From assembly GCA_018238825.1 (NCBI GenBank), contig JABCSP010000172.1, positions 1 through 5,373 of the forward strand: 5,373 nt of DNA, in the 5' to 3' direction. Under the pieces are notes generated by a model, which was not told where the DNA came from, did no database searches, and saw nothing but the letters and a program-made list of their open reading frames with translations. The number at the start of each line of letters is the position of its first letter. The first letter of the stretch is position 1. Shown here piece after piece: positions 1 through 4,507 of the stretch. The DNA is from Candidatus Thorarchaeota archaeon (GTDB lineage: Archaea; Asgardarchaeota; Thorarchaeia; Thorarchaeales; Thorarchaeaceae). The translations under genes were made by a program, and so were the position numbers.

Positions 1-36
1 ATGGAATTCATCCATAGTCATCTTTTCATCTGCCAT
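1..36 (-). CDS. 5' end of an unidentified leftward gene (partial)
   Basis: Only the first 12 codons lie in the window, reading MADEKMTMDEFH, and the frame is open to the left edge. The ATG at 36 is supported by a GAGG ribosome-binding site on the minus strand at 45-48, eight nucleotides upstream, the same class of site used by other genes here. A minus-strand TATA-like stretch lies at 82-89. The gene is transcribed divergently from the repeat membrane protein. The visible residues are hydrophilic, with no signal peptide or membrane helix, so a cytoplasmic protein is likely. No family can be recognised from 12 residues. Confidence rests on the start signals only. Confidence 0.55.
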   Translation of the reverse strand, partial: MADEKMTMDEFH

Positions 37-81
37 TTTTTATTCCTCATGAACGATAGTTGTCTACATGGATTCCACAAG

Positions 82-89
82 ATATTTAA
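82..89 (-). promoter_or_regulatory. TATA-like box for the left-edge gene
   Basis: The minus strand reads TTAAATAT here. An archaeal TATA box at this site would place the transcript start near 58-62, leaving a leader of about 25 nt that contains the GAGG site before the ATG at 36. The assignment rests on spacing and composition alone in an AT-rich region, so it is weak. Confidence 0.3.
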
Positions 90-120
90 CGATTGTTATT
101 AATGAATGGGTTCAAAGGTA

Positions 121-135
121 GTCACATATTGTGAC
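121..135. promoter_or_regulatory. perfect inverted repeat, candidate operator
   Basis: The sequence GTCACA-TAT-TGTGAC is a perfect 6-bp dyad around a 3-nt centre. It ends 17 nt upstream of the TATA box at 153-162. That position suits an activator, or a regulator shared with the divergent left-edge gene. Dimeric helix-turn-helix regulators typically bind dyads of this size. It is not followed by a T tract and its arms are too short for a convincing terminator. Which protein binds it cannot be told from the sequence. Confidence 0.45.
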
Positions 136-152
136 CCCAATTTGTGCCCCTG

Positions 153-162
153 CTTTATATAG
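153..162 (+). promoter_or_regulatory. TATA box of the repeat membrane protein gene
   Basis: CTTTATATAG is a good archaeal TATA-box match. Transcription would start about 25 nt downstream, near 182-186, giving a leader of roughly 45 nt that includes the GAGGT site at 217-221. The other AT-rich stretch, near 194-200, would start the transcript on top of that ribosome-binding site, so it is less likely. Confidence 0.5.
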
Positions 163-216
163 AAAGTAGAGAGCATAAAATTAGAAAGCTGACGTATATT
201 ACTTAACGCGTTGGAT

Positions 217-221
217 GAGGT
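217..221 (+). promoter_or_regulatory. Shine-Dalgarno site that fixes the start at 230
   Basis: GAGGT lies eight nucleotides before the ATG at 230. The longer reading frame would start at the ATG at 215, but that codon overlaps this site and has no such site upstream. The signal therefore favours the second methionine as the real start. Confidence 0.6.
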
Positions 222-229
222 TTGAAATA

Positions 230-1315
230 ATGAAACCTATTGATGATAATGAATTTCCTTCAGAAGAAACATCCGATGATGTTGAAGAGGAGGATTTTGA
301 TATTGATATTGAAATTAAGAGTCGAAGAAAAAGGAAATCTCTAAAGAGAAAGACCTCCGGTAAAGAATATGGAACATTGGTCAGTTTCATTCTTTGGATG
401 GCTTTTACTATTGTTTGGCTATTCTTCTTTGCTAGTGCAAACGGGCTCGTTGAAAACATTACAGTGATATTTGTAGCACTCTTGGCCATTGGAGCTGTGA
501 ATACACTCATCTGGATTCCAGCTCAAGAAGGACGGAAACCAAAAGCCAGTGCAGTAAGTGGAATCGCATGGTTAGCGTTTCTGATAATCTGGATTGTCTT
601 CTATGCTTCTGGATTTGGATTCTATGAGAACATTGGTATCGGACTCGCATCGTTGCTTCTTATTGGAGCATTGAACGTTTTACTCTGGGTTCCCTCTAAA
701 GGAGATTCAGGGGGTGCTCGAATTAGCGGGATCGGTGGAACTGGTTGGTTGTTTTTCCTAGCGCTATGGCTTCCATTCGCTAATGATTTTTCCGACACTG
801 TTTATGCCATAACATTCTACCAGAATGTAGCAATCGTTTTAGCTTCATTCCTATTGATGATGATTATTGTGATCTCTCCTTGGTGGGGGGAAATGCAGAT
901 TCAAGTCAATAGAGAGGTTGAAATAGGTCGGAAACCAAAGATAACAGTTGGTCTGTTTTGGGCATGGATTGCAATCCTTGTCATTTGGTTATGGCAATTT
1001 GCAAATAGCTATACTGCAAATCAGAATGTTGCCGCAGTTCTTCTATCATTAGCAATATTCTGTGGATTAATTTTAGCCATGTGGCTACCATGGGCTCGCA
1101 AGAGAGGAGAAGGACCTGAGAGTTGGTTCTCAATAGGCTTAACCTTTACCTGGGTTATCATTCTCACAATATGGTTCTGGGTTTATGCAGACAGTTTTGA
1201 TGCATACCAGAACTTTGCAGTGTTCCTCATTTCTCTGCTTCTAATAGCAGGTGTAGCAGCAGGTGCACAATGGAAGAAGTATCGTGATTTTGAAGCTCTG
1301 GATTGGAAAGACTAA
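230..1315 (+). CDS. ten-helix membrane protein of five tandem 2-TM repeats, unknown function
   Basis: The 361-residue product is an integral membrane protein of no family I recognise. Residues 5-28 are strongly acidic and are followed by a basic patch at about 30-45. Five helical hairpins follow, at about 48-98, 108-156, 166-218, 238-288 and 299-349. Every first helix has two tryptophans exactly seven apart: W56/W63, W114/W121, W173/W180, W246/W253 and W308/W315. A Glu-Asn or Gln-Asn pair begins the second helix, its Asn 13 residues after the second Trp in four repeats and 19 in the third. Linkers between hairpins are basic (GRKPK, ARKRG), while turns within hairpins are neutral or acidic. 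By the positive-inside rule both termini are cytoplasmic. There is no signal peptide, catalytic motif or nucleotide-binding site. Start chosen at 230 from the GAGGT site; an ATG at 215 would add five residues. A transporter, a scaffold or a sensor remain open. Confidence 0.85.
   Translation: MKPIDDNEFPSEETSDDVEEEDFDIDIEIKSRRKRKSLKRKTSGKEYGTLVSFILWMAFTIVWLFFFASANGLVENITVIFVALLAIGAVNTLIWIPAQEGRKPKASAVSGIAWLAFLIIWIVFYASGFGFYENIGIGLASLLLIGALNVLLWVPSKGDSGGARISGIGGTGWLFFLALWLPFANDFSDTVYAITFYQNVAIVLASFLLMMIIVISPWWGEMQIQVNREVEIGRKPKITVGLFWAWIAILVIWLWQFANSYTANQNVAAVLLSLAIFCGLILAMWLPWARKRGEGPESWFSIGLTFTWVIILTIWFWVYADSFDAYQNFAVFLISLLLIAGVAAGAQWKKYRDFEALDWKD
371..1276 (+). repeat. five diverged protein-level tandem repeats
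   Basis: The repeat units are at 371-523, 551-697, 725-883, 941-1093 and 1124-1276. The consensus is W-x6-W-x2-F-x-A, a short polar turn, (E/Q)-N, then a helix rich in Leu and Ser, often closing with W-x-P or P-W. First-Trp spacings are 58, 59, 73 and 62 residues. The third unit carries a six-residue insertion in its turn, and the linker before unit 4 is longer. DNA identity between units is low apart from short shared stretches, so the duplications are old. Confidence 0.75.
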
Positions 1316-1330
1316 ATCTTTGAATCACAA

Positions 1331-1372
1331 AGGAAGGTAGGTTAACCCTGCCTTCCTATTGTTTTCTTTTTT
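1331..1372 (+). terminator. hairpin plus T-rich tract after the repeat membrane protein gene
   Basis: AGGAAGGTAGG (1331-1341) pairs with CCTGCCTTCCT (1347-1357) across a TTAAC loop, giving 11 pairs with one G-T wobble. A T-rich run with a single interruption follows to 1372. It begins 15 nt after the stop codon at 1315 and lies between convergent genes. The T tract is on the rightward side, so it mainly serves the upstream gene. In archaea the T tract itself is usually the active part. The hairpin could also limit leftward read-through from the dehydrogenase gene, where the following run is only weakly T-rich. Confidence 0.7.
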
Positions 1373-1376
1373 AGGA

Positions 1377-2144
1377 TTAAAATGCAAGATACCCGCCATC
1401 AACAGCTAGGGTATGTCCTGTAATGTACTTTGCATCATCACTAGCTAAGAAACAGGCTGCGCCTCTTATCCATTCATTTTCTGCTAACATTGGAAGAGCT
1501 GTTCTTGGTCTGATCAGATTTGTTACTAGCTTCTCATCATTGAATGCATCTATTGACATCGGAGTTGGAAAGAACCCTGGTGCAATTGCATTAACTCGAA
1601 TATTGTATTCACCTAATTCAACAGCTAGCGCTTTCGTCATTGCGATAATCCCTCCCTTTGATGTGTAATAGCTAACCTCTGGAAATCTCGTTGCACCGAA
1701 ACCGTAGGTTGATGAGATGTTGATAATAACTCCCGATCTCTTTGGGATCATAATTTTGGCAACCTCGCGGGATGCCACAAAAGCTGAGGTGAGGTTCACA
1801 TCCATGACTGTGTGCCAATCATCCAAGGTCTGTTCAATCAATGGCTTTGAAATGAAAATACCCGCATTATTAATCAGGATGTCAACAGTTTCAAGCTCAT
1901 TTACTGTTTCATCCACTAGTTTGATGACATCGTTTTCTATAGATACATCAGTCTGAATTGTAATTGTTTCCGTGTTATATTTTCGTTTGATATTGTCAGC
2001 TATTTTGTCAAGATGTTCCTTTCTTCGGGCTGCGAGTACTACACTTGCTCCTGATTCGGCAAATGCATACGCAAATTGTTCCCCGAGACCAGCAGATGCT
2101 CCAGTAATGATTGCAGTCTTCCCTTCAAAATTATATTTCGCCAA
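1377..2144 (-). CDS. classical short-chain dehydrogenase/reductase (FabG / gluconate 5-dehydrogenase-like)
   Basis: A 255-residue cytoplasmic oxidoreductase with a single Rossmann domain, the usual length for classical SDRs. It has the cofactor motif TGASAGLG at residues 14-21, NNAG at 92-95, the helix-4 Asn at 117, catalytic Ser 145 and Tyr 159-x3-Lys 163. Pro-Gly follows at 189-190, and a C-terminal VDGGY is typical of FabG-like members. Two arginines after the second strand (R40, R41) suggest NADP(H). Substrate cannot be assigned: the FabG/IdnO-like branch covers 3-oxoacyl, sugar-acid and secondary alcohol substrates, and most archaea lack the acyl-carrier-protein fatty acid pathway. The TTG at 2144 is chosen because GGTGA sits five nucleotides upstream. 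A GTG at 2153 would add three residues, directly follows an in-frame TAG and lacks its own site. The gene lies downstream of the exporter gene but seems to have its own TATA box. Confidence 0.9.
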   Translation of the reverse strand: MAKYNFEGKTAIITGASAGLGEQFAYAFAESGASVVLAARRKEHLDKIADNIKRKYNTETITIQTDVSIENDVIKLVDETVNELETVDILINNAGIFISKPLIEQTLDDWHTVMDVNLTSAFVASREVAKIMIPKRSGVIINISSTYGFGATRFPEVSYYTSKGGIIAMTKALAVELGEYNIRVNAIAPGFFPTPMSIDAFNDEKLVTNLIRPRTALPMLAENEWIRGAACFLASDDAKYITGHTLAVDGGYLAF

Positions 2145-2175
2145 TGCACTCACCTATGGTATGAACATGACTCAA
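2131..2175 (-). other. possible leader mini-ORF overlapping the dehydrogenase start
   Basis: A perfect AGGAGGT on the minus strand (2183-2189) sits seven nucleotides before a TTG at 2175. That TTG opens a 14-codon frame (MSHVHTIGECIGEI, stop at 2131) overlapping the first codons of the dehydrogenase in another frame. A second candidate, ATG at 2168, reads MFIP and stops at 2154, immediately before the GTG at 2153. Either could couple translation to the dehydrogenase. No conservation can be assessed, so the mini-ORF may not be real; the strong ribosome-binding sequence itself is directly visible. Confidence 0.3.
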
Positions 2176-2215
2176 TAGATGAACCTCCTAATAAACGAAG
2201 ACTAAGTCTGCTTGT

Positions 2216-2224
2216 GGTATATGT
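2216..2224 (-). promoter_or_regulatory. TATA-like box of the dehydrogenase gene
   Basis: The minus strand reads ACATATACC, overlapping the last base of the exporter stop codon. The expected transcript start is near 2194, just upstream of the AGGAGGT at 2183-2189. This would give the dehydrogenase a leader of about 50 nt and transcription independent of the exporter gene. Confidence 0.4.
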
Positions 2225-3219
2225 TACTCAGGAGTGGGTAAGTCACAATCCCCAGATGATTCTTCTGAAGGGGGTTGCTTACGAATTTGATATCGTCTCA
2301 GAAAACCTATTGGTAGAACAATCGCTAACCAGATTATTACATCGCCAATTGTAGATAACAGGCCTCTCGAGCCAGTAGGATCTAACCATAACTGACCGAG
2401 TTTCATCATTGATATCAAGGGTAAAACAATGATGAGTCCAAAGATTTGTTTCAATTTGACTGCATTGACTTTGCATGCAAACCTCGAACCTATTTGGCCA
2501 CCTACAAGCATTCCTATGCCAAGTGCCATCGCAAAATATAGGTCTACGGAGCCAAGCATGAAATTGTACGCAGTTCCTGCAGATGCAGTGAACATCATTG
2601 TGAACATTGAGGTTGCAACTGCCGCATGCATTGGCAATCCCATTACTACACAGAGAATTGGAACAATAACAGCACCTCCGCCAAGTCCCAGAAGACCCGC
2701 TGAGATTCCGCCTATGAATGCACCAATAAGTGCTGTTGCCATCTGTCGCCTAGAAATTTGTGATATGTCCCAATTTGCCATTTCAGATGCAAGATCTCCG
2801 TTGCCACGTTTCTTTGCATAAAGCATTTTGAGAGCAATAGGCATCAGTGAGATTCCAAAAATGAGACGGAGAAGATATGGCGCCTCAATTAATGTACGTA
2901 AATATACTCCAAAAAGTGATCCTGGAACAGTTAGTAATGCAAACATGAAACCAATTCGAAGAATAGTTGGTCGTGGGTTTTGCCTCCAATAACTAATTGA
3001 TGCTGCGATTGATACGAAGAGTGCTCCTACTAGAGCTGTTGCTGGTGCAGTTTGTTCATCGAAAATTCCAGCAAAGACAATCAGTAGTAATGGAGTATTG
3101 ACGGTTCCTCCACCGATTCCAATCATGGACGAAAGAATGCCAACACCAACAGCAAAAATTGAGATTGTCATTGCGAAAAAGATGAGGTCTTGCATTGAGT
3201 CACCGTACTTAGCGGCCAT
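2224..3219 (-). CDS. TauE/SafE (DUF81) family anion exporter
   Basis: This 331-residue membrane protein belongs to the TauE/SafE family, whose members are linked to export of sulfite, sulfoacetate or other organosulfur anions; the substrate here is unknown. The family's internal duplication is plain. GIGGG followed by Thr-Val-Asn-Thr-Pro at about 34-43 recurs as GLGGG followed by a Val-Pro at about 178-187. Each is followed by an Ala/Thr/Ser-rich helix (about 57-70 and 198-215). Roughly eight or nine membrane helices are visible, including an extra one at about 290-309, then a basic stretch and a polar, acidic tail. The ATG at 3219 has GAGGT four nucleotides upstream. A TTG at 3220-3222 is too close to that site. 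An ATG at 3195, with GGTGA four nucleotides upstream, would give MQDLIFF as the N-terminus and is a real alternative. It follows the winged-helix gene by 44 nt on the same strand. Confidence 0.88.
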   Translation of the reverse strand: MAAKYGDSMQDLIFFAMTISIFAVGVGILSSMIGIGGGTVNTPLLLIVFAGIFDEQTAPATALVGALFVSIAASISYWRQNPRPTILRIGFMFALLTVPGSLFGVYLRTLIEAPYLLRLIFGISLMPIALKMLYAKKRGNGDLASEMANWDISQISRRQMATALIGAFIGGISAGLLGLGGGAVIVPILCVVMGLPMHAAVATSMFTMMFTASAGTAYNFMLGSVDLYFAMALGIGMLVGGQIGSRFACKVNAVKLKQIFGLIIVLPLISMMKLGQLWLDPTGSRGLLSTIGDVIIWLAIVLPIGFLRRYQIRKQPPSEESSGDCDLPTPE

Positions 3220-3242
3220 CAAGACCTCTACTTAAGCAATCC

Positions 3243-3253
3243 GTTATGATAAC
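3243..3253 (-). promoter_or_regulatory. short dyad / TATA-like stretch before the exporter gene
   Basis: GTTAT-G-ATAAC is a perfect 5-bp inverted repeat, and on the minus strand it contains TTATCATAA. It sits in the short gap after the winged-helix gene. As a TATA box it would start transcription near 3222, giving almost no leader to the ATG at 3219 but a 27-nt leader with GGTGA for the ATG at 3195. It could equally be chance in AT-rich spacer. Confidence 0.25.
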
Positions 3254-3263
3254 AATTACGTTG

Positions 3264-3695
3264 CTAGGCTGGTGTATCCTTCTTTGTTACTAAGTAAAGA
3301 CCACCTAAGAAAATGACTAATCCAACAAGAAAGAGTCCTGCTGCAAAATTTTCCTCAGTTATATCAGTAGCATAATTAGTGACTAGCCCTGCACCTATTA
3401 GAATTATAAAACCTATAATCGCGATTACTTTCCCGGGGCGTGAATCATAACTGAGAAATTCCGGTAGATGGTCCTCGCGGTGAATGACTGGGGCGTCAGA
3501 AACCTTTGCATCACTTCTGAAGAATCTAACACCATCTTCCGATACCATTCCATGAAGCCCATTCTCTGATATCAGTTCATTGATTAGTTCAATAACAGCT
3601 TCTTGGTCAAGTTCAAGATTCTCACTGAGAATAGCAATAGCACTGACATTGTGTTTCATTATAAGACTAACAATCTTCTCTTTCTTATCGTGCAT
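3264..3695 (-). CDS. winged-helix protein with two C-terminal membrane helices
   Basis: A 143-residue protein in two parts. Residues 3-60 look like a winged helix-turn-helix: a helix at about 3-14, a short helix at 18-25, a long helix at 30-44 containing VIELINELISENG, then a hairpin wing ending near 60. A polar linker (61-87) leads to two hydrophobic helices at about 88-108 and 117-137, with a short acidic turn between and a KKD tail. Topology should place the winged helix and the C-terminus in the cytoplasm. The N-terminal pattern resembles both archaeal DNA-binding winged helices and the PCI-like winged helix of the UFL1/DDRGK1 class, so DNA binding is not certain. The ATG at 3695 follows a GGGGT (3703-3707) by seven nucleotides, a wobble-paired ribosome site. 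Its position before the exporter gene suggests membrane-linked control or partnership, which is inference. Confidence 0.75.
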   Translation of the reverse strand: MHDKKEKIVSLIMKHNVSAIAILSENLELDQEAVIELINELISENGLHGMVSEDGVRFFRSDAKVSDAPVIHREDHLPEFLSYDSRPGKVIAIIGFIILIGAGLVTNYATDITEENFAAGLFLVGLVIFLGGLYLVTKKDTPA

Positions 3696-3702
3696 TATGT
3701 AA

Positions 3703-3720
3703 ACCCCAGAATATATTTTC
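3703..3720 (-). promoter_or_regulatory. ribosome site and AT-rich upstream element of the winged-helix gene
   Basis: On the minus strand GAAAATATAT (3711-3720) is followed by GGGGT (3703-3707) and, seven nucleotides on, the ATG at 3695. The GGGGT can pair with the archaeal 16S tail using one wobble. The AT-rich block looks like a TATA box but lies only about 20 nt from the ATG, so it would start transcripts inside the gene. It may be only AT-rich promoter-proximal DNA, with the true TATA further up. Confidence 0.35.
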
Positions 3721-3766
3721 TCTTTACAGTTGCTGGTGACATAAGCAAATCAATATCAGCTTTTCT

Positions 3767-3786
3767 CTATGTGCTTTCTCACATAG
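3767..3786. promoter_or_regulatory. perfect 7-bp inverted repeat between divergent genes
   Basis: CTATGTG-CTTTCT-CACATAG is a perfect dyad near the middle of the 142-nt region between the leftward winged-helix gene and the rightward methyltransferase gene. It ends 14 nt before the methyltransferase TATA box. That layout fits an operator for a dimeric regulator controlling one or both genes. There is no T tract on either side, so a terminator is unlikely. Confidence 0.45.
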
Positions 3787-3800
3787 CTGAAACCAAACTT

Positions 3801-3808
3801 CTTATACA
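3801..3808 (+). promoter_or_regulatory. TATA box of the methyltransferase gene
   Basis: CTTATACA lies about 33 nt before the ATG at 3838. Transcription should start near 3828-3833, leaving a leader of only about 5-10 nt. No well-spaced GAGG or GGTGA precedes the ATG. The transcript is therefore probably leaderless or nearly so, unlike the other genes of the window. Confidence 0.5.
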
Positions 3809-3837
3809 TCACGTTGTTGGCTGCGCGCTCGAGTAAA

Positions 3838-4506
3838 ATGACTGGACATACTCATGTTCGCGTGGCAGCACCTAAGAAATGGATGGATGGCTGGGATAAG
3901 ATTTACAGTCAGATGCTTTCTGCAAGTGATGAAGAACTTTCGCAGCTTAACGTAGGATCTCGCATTCAGCAATTAGAACATGCTCTTGCAATTACTGAAT
4001 CAGATGCGAAGAATATGGATGTTTTAGAACTTGGGTGTGGTTACGGAAGTGTATCATGCTACTTGGCAAAGATGGGTTGTCGATTAGTTGCTGTTGATGC
4101 CTTGGTTAGTGCAATAGCTGTGGCACAAAAGAGAGCCAATATTTTGAATCTGAATGAAAATGTGGAGTTCAGACTGGATGATATGGATGGCTGGCCAATA
4201 GAACTAGAATCGTATAATGTGGTTATTGCCCTTCAATGTTTGCAATACCTCTTTGATAGAACGGTACCTCGAATGAGGGAAGCGGTTGCAGCAGTGAAAC
4301 CTGGAGGATTTTTTGTATATAGTGGGAATATTCTCCCTCATTTTGACACTGATCCACCAATTAGATTCATCGACGAAGAAGAACTAAAATCCGAACTTGA
4401 AGGTTGGACCATACATGGGTTTGGTACTGAAGAACGAATTATGAAACCTGGCGATAAAAGAGGGTATGTTTGGATAGTTGCCAGAAAACCTGGTTTAGAT
4501 GAATAG
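3838..4506 (+). CDS. class I SAM-dependent methyltransferase (TehB/UbiG-like)
   Basis: A soluble 222-residue protein with a complete methyltransferase fold after a helical N-terminal region of about 60 residues. Motif I, LELGCGYGS, is at 63-71. An acidic Asp at 87 ends the second strand (VAVD) and should bind the SAM ribose. Asp-Asp at 114-115 follows strand three, the YNVVIALQ strand is at 126-133, and KPGGFF is at 154-159. The C-terminal RFIDEEEL and following Trp (about 176-190) recall TehB-type small-molecule methyltransferases, but the substrate cannot be assigned. The ATG at 3838 is chosen because the TATA box at 3801-3808 places the transcript start only just upstream. A TTG at 3814 would add eight residues but probably lies outside the mRNA. 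The gene ends 1 nt from the convergent PadR-type gene. Confidence 0.87.
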   Translation: MTGHTHVRVAAPKKWMDGWDKIYSQMLSASDEELSQLNVGSRIQQLEHALAITESDAKNMDVLELGCGYGSVSCYLAKMGCRLVAVDALVSAIAVAQKRANILNLNENVEFRLDDMDGWPIELESYNVVIALQCLQYLFDRTVPRMREAVAAVKPGGFFVYSGNILPHFDTDPPIRFIDEEELKSELEGWTIHGFGTEERIMKPGDKRGYVWIVARKPGLDE

Positions 4507-4507
4507 T

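Noticed and set aside
199..510. Open frame on the minus strand opposite the repeat membrane protein
   Set aside because: It is the antisense of the acidic and first-helix region, with low-complexity Ser/Ile content and no start signals; the plus-strand frame has clear repeats and a ribosome-binding site.
2145..2153. GTG at 2153 as start of the dehydrogenase
   Set aside because: It overlaps the GGTGA that is correctly spaced for the TTG at 2144 and has no site of its own; it remains a minor alternative because coupling to the MFIP mini-ORF would favour it.
2429..2821. 130-codon plus-strand open frame
   Set aside because: It lies antisense to the well-recognised TauE/SafE gene and has no motif of its own.
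3603..3836. 77-codon plus-strand open frame running into the methyltransferase promoter
   Set aside because: It overlaps the winged-helix gene antisense, has no ribosome site, and its end contains the dyad and TATA box used by the methyltransferase gene.
3814..3837. TTG start giving an eight-residue longer methyltransferase
   Set aside because: The TATA box at 3801-3808 places transcription start downstream of this codon, and there is no ribosome-binding site for it.
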